Below the pieces are notes generated by a model. It was not told where the DNA came from and ran no database searches. It saw nothing but the letters and a program-made list of their open reading frames with translations. Positions 1-6,283 of a DNA stretch of 6,748 nt are shown in pieces (within the stretch, counting starts at the first letter, position 1; the number at the start of each line of letters is the position of its first letter). The DNA is taken from NCBI GenBank assembly GCA_021770615.1, contig JAETQR010000096.1:1-6748 (forward strand). Direction: 5' to 3'. This DNA is from Lachnospiraceae bacterium (lineage in GTDB: Bacteria > Bacillota_A > Clostridia > Lachnospirales > Lachnospiraceae). The position numbers and the translations under genes were made by a program.

Positions 1-1
1 G

Positions 2-766
2 ATGGTGTTTTACGAAGGAGAGCGCAGATGCCGGCCACAGTCCTATCTGTATGGACAGATCTACACTTACCAGTATAAATACCTGATTAACCGGATGCTG
101 CCCGATGTAAAAGGAAGCAGAGAATATATTAAATGGTATACAGATGAAGAGAAAGCGCTCCTTTGCAGCGGTTTTCATACGCTGCGGGATGAGGCGGTGT
201 TCCGGCTGACGCTGGAGGGCTTTCGGATTGATGAGGTGCTGAGTATACGGCTTGGTGATTACCGGGAAGTGGAACGGCTGATACAGCCTTCACGCTCCAA
301 GAGGAGACAATCTGCGGTCAGTGGGTATGAGAACAAACTTCGAACTGTTCGGATAGGGGAAGAGACGGCAAAGGCACTGAACGATTATCTTTTTGTGGAA
401 CGGCCGTCTGCTGAAAATGAGGGCGGTATCATCAGTGACTGGTTATTCCTTACTTTACGTGGGAAATCGGCGGGACAGCCGCTCACTTATCATAACTATC
501 GCAAAATCCTTAAAAACTGTGCAGAACGTTGTGGCATTTCAGCAGTAGGTGTCAGAACCCATAGCGGCAGGAGCACGAAGGTGATGGAGGTATTGGAGCA
601 TAACGCATTGCATCCGGAGCAGGAAAAATCAGACATTCAAATCAAAGCTTTGTTTGGCTGGTCGCAGATTGATTCTATTCAGCCGTATATGAACCATAAC
701 AGCGAGATTATGGCCAACGCCGTATACAAACGCCATGGTAAAAAGGATGGTGGCGGTAATGATTAA
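2..766 (+). CDS. Tyrosine recombinase, Tn554 TnpA-like, 5' end cut by the window
   Basis: DNA-cutting and rejoining enzyme of the tyrosine recombinase (phage integrase) family, probably one of several transposases of the element. The visible 254 residues hold the catalytic domain. Box I Arg is R75 in EGFRIDEVLSIRL, a beta-hairpin Lys is K100 or K112, and the box II H-x-x-R is H187/R190 (THSGR). Box III has Trp (W220, LFGW) where His is usual, an accepted substitution in the family, and the nucleophile is Y229 (QPYMN). The N-terminal core-binding domain is mostly missing. From memory Tn554 TnpA is about 361 residues, so roughly 100 residues probably lie upstream and the ATG at position 2 is probably internal. 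The stop TAA (764-766) overlaps the start of the next recombinase, which suggests translational coupling. The family is clear; the TnpA subfamily rests on size and gene order. Confidence 0.88.
   Translation: MVFYEGERRCRPQSYLYGQIYTYQYKYLINRMLPDVKGSREYIKWYTDEEKALLCSGFHTLRDEAVFRLTLEGFRIDEVLSIRLGDYREVERLIQPSRSKRRQSAVSGYENKLRTVRIGEETAKALNDYLFVERPSAENEGGIISDWLFLTLRGKSAGQPLTYHNYRKILKNCAERCGISAVGVRTHSGRSTKVMEVLEHNALHPEQEKSDIQIKALFGWSQIDSIQPYMNHNSEIMANAVYKRHGKKDGGGND
743..756 (+). promoter_or_regulatory. Ribosome binding site deciding the start of the long recombinase
   Basis: Three in-frame ATGs compete for the second gene: 735, 747 and 759. The one at 735 has no purine-rich sequence upstream, and the one at 747 directly abuts AAAAGG, which is too close. 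ATG 759 has AAGGA at 743-747 (11-nt gap) and GGTGGCGG at 749-756 (short gap), so it is preferred. The site lies inside the end of the preceding gene, as expected for coupled translation. Confidence 0.45.
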
Positions 767-2972
767 AATCGCACAGAGAATTACCGCTTCTGCTGTCTGG
801 GACATCGAGGGAACCGAGGTGCGCCTTCCGTATCGGAAGGAGTATCCGGAACCGGTAATGAGGAAGAAAATTGAGGATTACCGGAGTGTTTTGGAAAGTA
901 GGATTTACGAGCAGGACAATATTGGACTTTGCGAGGCGTTTACTGTCTTTGGAGGGATTGCTTTCGTTGCAATCGGACTAACATGCAGGGAAGCGTTTCT
1001 ACAATGCTTTTCTTACTATGCAATGCAGTTTGCACGGGAGTGGGCTGATGGAGAAAAGTGTCTGAAATCCAAATACATTGGCTATGAGTACGTGTTTGCA
1101 AAGATGCTGAAAAATGAAGCGATAAAAATTCATTATGATTTCCGATATATTTTAGATCAGGCAAATGGAGGGGATTTTTGCCAGATGAATGAAGAGGCTT
1201 TTGCAGAGTATTGGATTTCAGTCATTAGATATTTTATGAAAAGTGGTTCTTCTCTTTCAGAAGTGTCAAACCGGGTGGGTGATGTAAGGGTATCCAGGTA
1301 TCTGATGCAGATACCAGACCAGACGCTTGCTTATTTAAAAGATATTGCCGGCAGTTATACGCAAAGGCGGGAATTAATCAGCCTTACGAAAATGAATAAC
1401 TTTATTCTGGGAAATGACAGCCGCACAGGATTTGCAGGTGCAGAACCGGACTTTCTGAAGCTACTAAAGCAGATTACAGAGGAAGAAATAGAAATTCAGA
1501 GGACGCGATTTGTTAAGGAAAACAGGAAAGAAATGTCACTGCATAATGATGTGTGGATTTTATATCAAAGGCATGGAACAGGTCTGAAACTGCTGACTGT
1601 GGATTTTCGTAAGGTAAATCAGCCGTCATTCCGAAAAGAGATAAAGTGTTTCCTAAAGATGAGGTTTTCAGGCCATATACGCGCCAGTGACAGAAACCAC
1701 CTCTCCATTTTTGAGGCGGTGAACCGGATTTGTGAAATAAATGATTGCATCCGGTATTTTTCTGATATTGATCATATAGACGTAAAAAAGTTGCAGTTAT
1801 CCTTGGAGCAAGAGATGGATCAATCAAAAATCATGACCATGTTCTCTGCCTGTCGAACTTTGTACCATTATCTTTGCTCAGACGAGAATGATAGTAAACT
1901 TCCCAAACCTCATAGTAATCCGTTCGAGAGCCTGCATTTTGTCAATGCTAAGAAATACCATAAGAATACACCATATATTCCGGATAAGGTAATAGAAGAA
2001 CTTTCTGACCGGCTGGAGGAATTGGATGAGACAGACAGGCTGGTATTCCAGATATTCTCCGAAACCGGAATGAGGGCCAAAGAGGTGGCATTTTTAGAAG
2101 CGGACTGCCTTACAACCGCTCGTTATGATGGGGCGGTGAGACTAAAATATATTCCTTACAAGACGCTAAAGGCCAGACGCCGCAACGGAATCGGCGAGTA
2201 TCATAGTGTTTACATCTCGGCGGAGTTAGCAGAGAAAATCAAAGAGCAGATTACTGCCAGTGAGGAACTTCGCAGAGAACATAGTCTTCCTTATATTTTT
2301 CTGCATCAAAAGAAAGGCTATAAGGTTACAATGCTGAATGTGGAGTATTTCATTACGAAAATCAACAAGCTGATTCATAAATATGAGATTTGTGATGATA
2401 GCGGCGGGCTTTGGAATTTTACCAGCAGACAGTGCCGCAAAACGCTAGTGGTAAACATGATTGAGAACGGCGCCACCACTATGGAACTTGTCTATCAGCT
2501 TGGGCATTTGAACCAAAGTACGGTCATGCAGTATTATGCGGAAGTTAAATCAGCTAGACTGGCAGAAATGAATACCAAGTTTTTTAAAGAGCAGTTTCAC
2601 CTGTTGTTATCCAATGAACAGCTTACCACTTTCTCGGAAGAAGAGAGACGGCTCTTATATGTTGATTTTCGTTTGGGAAAGCGCCGGGTAGAATTCGGTT
2701 TCTGTACAAGGAAACTGTGCGATGGGGCATGTAAAAGCCGCAGCCGTTCGGTCCACTGTGCCAATTGCCCACATCTGTGCACGGGAATAAAATATCTGCC
2801 ATTCTGGAAGGAATTGCTGCAGGCTCAGGAAGCACGGGTGCAGGAATTGATAAAGGATTATCAACAGGTGGAAATCGCAGATTATGAAGGGTATATAGAG
2901 TACCGGCAGGAAATGCAGTTGTTGGCTGCTTATAGGAATATCGTTGAGATGATAGAGAAAAGAGGGGGGTGA
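759..2972 (+). CDS. Long tyrosine recombinase, Tn554 TnpB-like, with C-terminal Cys cluster
   Basis: Second recombinase of the cluster, 737 residues from ATG 759 (745 from ATG 735); residue numbers below use 759. A long N-terminal region (about 1-250) has no motif I recognise. A core-binding-like region follows at about 255-380, then the catalytic domain at about 405-600. Visible catalytic residues are R439 (ETGMRAKEVAFL), K468 (PYKTLK), R560, H583 (QLGH) and Y592 (MQYY, nine residues after the His, as in XerD). The box II His is replaced: HxxRH reads R557-Q-C-R560-K. After the catalytic domain a Cys cluster (C649, C654, C658, C667, C670, C674) looks zinc-binding. From memory Tn554 TnpB is about 630 residues, so this one is longer. 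It overlaps the upstream gene by 8 nt and ends 6 nt before the next start. It probably works in a complex with its neighbours on the element ends. Family is sure; the TnpB label is by similarity of layout. Confidence 0.9.
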   Translation: MIKIAQRITASAVWDIEGTEVRLPYRKEYPEPVMRKKIEDYRSVLESRIYEQDNIGLCEAFTVFGGIAFVAIGLTCREAFLQCFSYYAMQFAREWADGEKCLKSKYIGYEYVFAKMLKNEAIKIHYDFRYILDQANGGDFCQMNEEAFAEYWISVIRYFMKSGSSLSEVSNRVGDVRVSRYLMQIPDQTLAYLKDIAGSYTQRRELISLTKMNNFILGNDSRTGFAGAEPDFLKLLKQITEEEIEIQRTRFVKENRKEMSLHNDVWILYQRHGTGLKLLTVDFRKVNQPSFRKEIKCFLKMRFSGHIRASDRNHLSIFEAVNRICEINDCIRYFSDIDHIDVKKLQLSLEQEMDQSKIMTMFSACRTLYHYLCSDENDSKLPKPHSNPFESLHFVNAKKYHKNTPYIPDKVIEELSDRLEELDETDRLVFQIFSETGMRAKEVAFLEADCLTTARYDGAVRLKYIPYKTLKARRRNGIGEYHSVYISAELAEKIKEQITASEELRREHSLPYIFLHQKKGYKVTMLNVEYFITKINKLIHKYEICDDSGGLWNFTSRQCRKTLVVNMIENGATTMELVYQLGHLNQSTVMQYYAEVKSARLAEMNTKFFKEQFHLLLSNEQLTTFSEEERRLLYVDFRLGKRRVEFGFCTRKLCDGACKSRSRSVHCANCPHLCTGIKYLPFWKELLQAQEARVQELIKDYQQVEIADYEGYIEYRQEMQLLAAYRNIVEMIEKRGG

Positions 2973-2978
2973 CTGTCT

Positions 2979-4496
2979 ATGAGCGCGATACCAAAACAGG
3001 AGTATATTGAGTATTACAGGAAATGTGAGGAAAAGCGGTATCGGGATTTTTTGGACAGCTTATCTGACAACATTTCTTTTGAAAGTGACAAGTGGATCTG
3101 TGAGAAACGGCTTAAAAATCAGTCCCAGCTTCTGAGCAAGGTCACGATTTATTTTTCGATGATTCCAGAACAGCATAAAGAAATGGTGAAATATTTTGCA
3201 CTGATCCGGTTAGTGGAGGGGAAAGGAGTAGGGACAGTTTGCGGAAACGTGGGAAATACTGCTATCTTTCTTCGGTTTATGGCAGATAGTTCTCTGTCAG
3301 AAATTCAGGTGACAACGGCTTCCCGGTTTAAAGAATATTTGGATGGAAAAGGCTACAGTGAAAGTAGCAGAAGCAGTATCTGGTCAGCTGTGGGTGTTTT
3401 TCTTAATCGGATGAGTGATTTTGAAAAAATGAAACTGCCGAATCCTTTTTACAATAATCCCTATCAGTCAAAGCGGCTTGTAGATCAGAAATATATACCG
3501 GAGTATGTAGCGAAGCAGCTTGACCGGATATTTATGGAAGAGGATATTCCTGTGACAATGCGCTGTATTTACTGGCTGCTGCGGCTGATTCCATCTAGGA
3601 TATCGGAGATTCTGGGTATGAAGATTGAATGTCTCAAGCCATTTGATGGACATTACTGTCTCTTTATTCCTATGTGGAAACAAAATGGCGGATATAAAGA
3701 ACCAATCATGCGTACTATTCACATCGAGAATAAGGAAATGGGAGGTCACCTGATTGCTCTCATTCAGGAACAACAGATAATGGCAATGTCTTACCAATGT
3801 TATTTGCCAGAAGAGAAGAAAGGGGCTCTGTTTGCATACCGGTCACAGATTCTACAAAATGACGTTTGGTACTCAGAAAACAGATACAGTGTGGCATCAT
3901 GGCCGTATATATCCTATCAGTTAAAAGAGATTTGCAGGAGATATGATGTGCGGGATGAAAATGGAGCAGAGTATGTGGTAACTTCGCACCAGTTCCGCCA
4001 TAATGGGGTTACAGAACGACTGAGGGCAGGATTTACTCTGGCGCAAATTGCGGAGATGACGGCGCACCATGGCACGGCAATGCTTTATGCCTCGTATGCG
4101 CATCTAAACCTGTTCCCGGAGACAATCGTGGAGCCAATAGAGTATCAGACAGAGGCAGAGAATCCATATGTGTTGTTTGAAGGAAGGATTCTGAACATGG
4201 ATTCCGTTACAGAGTCAAGATTGCTTAAAAATATCCGCGCCCACAGGGTACCGGGTGGAGTATGTGCTGATGTCACTCATTGCAGGAGCGGTGTTTGGGA
4301 ATGCATTAGTTGTAGGGATTTTGTGCCGGAAATGGAGCAGTTGGCATATTTCAAAGAGCAGGCGGCCGATTGGGGAGCTAAAGCGGAGAAATTCAGGAGT
4401 GACAGACAGCTGGCAGATAATTTTGTGGCAATAGCTGCAGGGTTTAAGGCCATTGTGAAAAAATTGGAAAGAGGGGACGGGGATGGGAAGGAATAA
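2979..4496 (+). CDS. Third tyrosine recombinase, TnpB-like, with C-terminal CX5CX6CX2C motif
   Basis: Third recombinase of the trio, 505 residues. A core-binding (SAM-like) region spans about 65-150 and the catalytic domain about 180-380. The active-site set appears complete: R207 (IPSRISEILGM), K234 (MWKQNG), H337/R340/H341 (TSHQFRHN), H364 (TAHHGTAM) and Y373 (YASYAHL, nine residues after H364). A C-terminal C429-x5-C435-x6-C442-x2-C445 motif resembles a zinc knuckle and parallels the one in the preceding recombinase, so both long recombinases probably share a DNA-binding or protein-contact tail. The start at 2979 is supported by a G-rich ribosome site (AGAGGGGGG, 2961-2969) with a 9-nt gap. 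It begins 6 nt after the upstream stop and overlaps the next gene by 14 nt. Likely role is strand exchange during transposition with the two upstream recombinases. Tn554 has only two recombinases, so this copy is extra to the classic layout. Confidence 0.92.
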   Translation: MSAIPKQEYIEYYRKCEEKRYRDFLDSLSDNISFESDKWICEKRLKNQSQLLSKVTIYFSMIPEQHKEMVKYFALIRLVEGKGVGTVCGNVGNTAIFLRFMADSSLSEIQVTTASRFKEYLDGKGYSESSRSSIWSAVGVFLNRMSDFEKMKLPNPFYNNPYQSKRLVDQKYIPEYVAKQLDRIFMEEDIPVTMRCIYWLLRLIPSRISEILGMKIECLKPFDGHYCLFIPMWKQNGGYKEPIMRTIHIENKEMGGHLIALIQEQQIMAMSYQCYLPEEKKGALFAYRSQILQNDVWYSENRYSVASWPYISYQLKEICRRYDVRDENGAEYVVTSHQFRHNGVTERLRAGFTLAQIAEMTAHHGTAMLYASYAHLNLFPETIVEPIEYQTEAENPYVLFEGRILNMDSVTESRLLKNIRAHRVPGGVCADVTHCRSGVWECISCRDFVPEMEQLAYFKEQAADWGAKAEKFRSDRQLADNFVAIAAGFKAIVKKLERGDGDGKE

Positions 4497-4866
4497 AGGA
4501 TTGCCCAAGCAATTAACAGAGAAACAGGAGCTTTTGCGTCAGCAGTCGATCAATAAGGTTTTGAGAGCGATTGAGGAACTGAAGGCGGAGGGAAGAAGCG
4601 TGACGATTGCGGCGCTGGTGGAGTTCACAGGGCTTTCTCGGTCTGTATTTTCTAAAGGTCATATCAGGGAACTGCTTGTGGATTATGGATATTCCGGGAT
4701 AAAGACGCAGGAGCGTAAGAAGAGTACAAAGAAAGAGAAATTGGCGGATATTGTAGCTGAAAAGGATAGAAAGATACAGGAGCTTCGCGCAGAGAAGGAG
4801 GAATTGGAAAGGGAGTGTGAGTTACTGCGTGGGAGGTTATTCCTTCTTATGCAAGAGAAAAAATAA
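4483..4866 (+). CDS. TnpC-like small transposition accessory protein (HTH plus coiled coil)
   Basis: Protein of 127 residues, close to the roughly 125 residues I recall for Tn554 TnpC and similar in layout to DUF6262-type proteins. An N-terminal helix rich in Gln/Arg (about 10-36) is followed by a helix-turn-helix (about 39-65: SVTIAALVEFTGLSRSVFSK), then a basic linker (KKSTKKEK) and a charged heptad-like coiled coil (about 85-125) that could mediate dimerisation or contact with the recombinases. In Tn554, TnpC is an accessory factor that affects transposition efficiency and insertion orientation. It overlaps the upstream recombinase by 14 nt and has GAGGGG (4471-4476) six nt before the ATG, so it is the last gene of the coupled recombinase operon. 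Its stop codon lies inside the left arm of the long palindrome. It could instead act as a repressor; the sequence alone cannot separate these roles. Confidence 0.8.
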   Translation: MGRNKGLPKQLTEKQELLRQQSINKVLRAIEELKAEGRSVTIAALVEFTGLSRSVFSKGHIRELLVDYGYSGIKTQERKKSTKKEKLADIVAEKDRKIQELRAEKEELERECELLRGRLFLLMQEKK

Positions 4867-4940
4867 TATTTTGGATAAAAATCAACATCTAATTTTATAT
4901 TTTTGTGAAATTAGATGTTGATTTTTATCCAAAATATTAT
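4863..4940. repeat. Perfect inverted repeat, 33-bp arms with 12-nt spacer
   Basis: Left arm 4863-4895 and right arm 4908-4940 are exact reverse complements over 33 bp, with spacer 4896-4907. Only 5 of 33 arm bases are G or C, far below the surrounding genes. In RNA the stem can extend inward by four more pairs (two G-U) to a UUUU loop, giving about 37 pairs. The left arm contains the tnpC-like stop codon (4864-4866), and the right arm reaches to 4 bp before the TATAAT of the next gene. It could be a terminator, a recombinase or regulator binding site, or a small insertion. Its length and perfection exceed what a terminator needs. Confidence 0.95.
4877..4926. terminator. Putative bidirectional intrinsic terminator inside the palindrome
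   Basis: The inner part of the palindrome has terminator layout on both strands: AAAAA (4877-4881), a 14-bp stem (4882-4895 with 4908-4921), then TTTTT (4922-4926). It would separate the recombinase operon from the ATPase/RloB operon. The stem is AT-rich, which weakens it, but it is long and perfect. Whether it terminates efficiently is inferred. Confidence 0.5.
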
Positions 4941-4950
4941 ATACTATAAT
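4918..4950 (+). promoter_or_regulatory. Putative sigma-A-type promoter of the ATPase/RloB operon
   Basis: A perfect -10 hexamer TATAAT lies at 4945-4950, 37 nt before the ATPase ATG. The -35 is less clear: TTGATT at 4918-4923 matches better but leaves a 21-bp gap, while TTTTTA at 4922-4927 has the ideal 17-bp gap but a weaker match. Both lie inside the right arm of the palindrome. Transcription would begin near 4957. The ribosome site GAGGAG (4976-4981) follows, six nt before the start codon. Confidence 0.55.
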
Positions 4951-4987
4951 AGTAAGGGTTTATAGAGAGCAGAATGAGGAGATTAAT

Positions 4988-6283
4988 ATGCTGATACAAT
5001 TTAACTTTAAGAATTTCAAATCATTTCGTGATGAGGTGTCGTTGGATTTGTCAGCGACTAAAATAACAGAACATGAGGATCACGTTGTAGATATCGCAAA
5101 TGACAAGCTACTCAAGGTAGCTGCGATTTACGGCGCTAATGCAAGCGGTAAGTCAAATGTGTATGATGCGTTTGACTATATGACTTATTATGTGGCAGAA
5201 TCGTTTAAATTTGGAGATGAGGATGAAAACCGCCGGAAAAAGGAAGCGGATTATATGAAAGTAACTCCGTTTCTATTTGATGATAACAGCTGTAATGAAG
5301 AGACTACATTTGAGGTTTTTTATGTAGACAATTCTGAAAATACCGGGAAGATATATCAATATGGATTTTCTCTAAAAGCAGATGAGGTAGTGGAGGAATG
5401 GCTATATTCCAAAGCCAAGACAGCAAGAAATAATTATAGAACCGTATTTTACCGCAAAAAAGGCGAAGAGCTGGAAATGAATGGGTTTTCCAAGAGCCAT
5501 GTGGAGAATATTAAGGCATCATTGAATAAGGAGGCTCTTATTGTCTCCCTGGGAGCAAAGCTGCGTGTTGCAAAACTGAAGAAAGTGAGGGATTGGTTCC
5601 TAAACAATGATATTATTGATTTCGGTGATCCGGCAGAAAATTTCTTCCGCTCCAGAGTCCTTCCAGATGGATTTATAGATAGTAAGGAAGTGCAGGAGAA
5701 CGTGGTAAAGTATTTTGCATCCTTTGATGAGGCAATACAAGATTTTGAAGTGGAAGAGTTACCGCCAGAAGATGAGAAGGATACGAGCAAGAGCTATACG
5801 ATTGATGCTCTCCATAGAAAGGTGGGCAGTCAGGAAATGGCCTCGATACCGCTGAAACAGGAATCCAGCGGTACACTGAAAATGTTTGCTCTTTACCCAT
5901 CATTGAAAGATGTTCTGGATAACGGTGGAACATTATTTGTAGATGAATTGAATGCCAGGTTGCATCCATTGCTTGTCCGGAATATTATACTGACCTTTTT
6001 ATCTCCGGAGATCAACACGCAAAATGCCCAGCTTGTTTTTACTACCCATGATATATGGCAGTTTTCCAATGAACTGCTTCGCAGGGACGAAATATGGATG
6101 GTAAATAAAAACAGGGACGGAGTATCAGAATTGTATTCACTAGCTGAGTTTAAAGACGAGGACGGTAATAAAGTACGCAGAGACGAGGCTTTGGCAAAGA
6201 ATTATCTTACAGGAAATTATGGTGCCATTCCAGCATTGAAACCGATGAAGATGCTTACAGGGAGGGCTGCGGATGGCGAATAA
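4988..6283 (+). CDS. AAA/ABC-type ATPase (AAA_15 family; RloA/AbiLi-like), defence ATPase
   Basis: Cytoplasmic ATPase of 431 residues from the SMC/OLD-like AAA_15 group. The N-terminus (LIQFNFKNFKSFRDEVSLDL) is typical of this group. Walker A is G49-A-N-A-S-G-K55-S56, a signature-like ESSGT lies at 292-296, Walker B is TLFVDE (315-320, D319/E320) followed by LNARLHP, and the switch histidine is H354 in FTTHD. The region between about 90 and 285 is the usual variable insert, with no nuclease motif seen. No C-terminal Toprim domain is present, unlike OLD nucleases; the partner gene immediately downstream probably supplies that fold. It has its own promoter and a strong ribosome site (GAGGAG), and its end overlaps the RloB start by 11 nt. 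By analogy with AbiLi/AbiLii and RloA/RloB pairs, it probably senses phage infection and controls the RloB effector. Family is sure; the defence role is inferred from the pairing. Confidence 0.9.
   Translation: MLIQFNFKNFKSFRDEVSLDLSATKITEHEDHVVDIANDKLLKVAAIYGANASGKSNVYDAFDYMTYYVAESFKFGDEDENRRKKEADYMKVTPFLFDDNSCNEETTFEVFYVDNSENTGKIYQYGFSLKADEVVEEWLYSKAKTARNNYRTVFYRKKGEELEMNGFSKSHVENIKASLNKEALIVSLGAKLRVAKLKKVRDWFLNNDIIDFGDPAENFFRSRVLPDGFIDSKEVQENVVKYFASFDEAIQDFEVEELPPEDEKDTSKSYTIDALHRKVGSQEMASIPLKQESSGTLKMFALYPSLKDVLDNGGTLFVDELNARLHPLLVRNIILTFLSPEINTQNAQLVFTTHDIWQFSNELLRRDEIWMVNKNRDGVSELYSLAEFKDEDGNKVRRDEALAKNYLTGNYGAIPALKPMKMLTGRAADGE

Noticed and set aside
2..766. Treating the first recombinase as a complete 254-residue gene starting at position 2
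   Set aside because: It begins almost at the window edge, no upstream sequence can show a ribosome site, and it lacks most of the core-binding domain. A cut gene is more likely than a natural short one.
1513..1827. Minus-strand open frames opposite the recombinases and the ATPase (for example 1513-1827, 3468-3797, 4215-4508, 5449-5790, 6298-6549)
   Set aside because: Each lies fully across a well-supported + strand gene, and the encoded peptides have low-complexity Ser/Pro/His-rich composition typical of antisense reading. No family motif was seen.
4863..4940. The palindrome as a MITE (small non-autonomous insertion)
   Set aside because: No target-site duplication outside the arms can be recognised, and TA steps at the arm ends are part of the palindrome itself. 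Without an empty site this cannot be supported.
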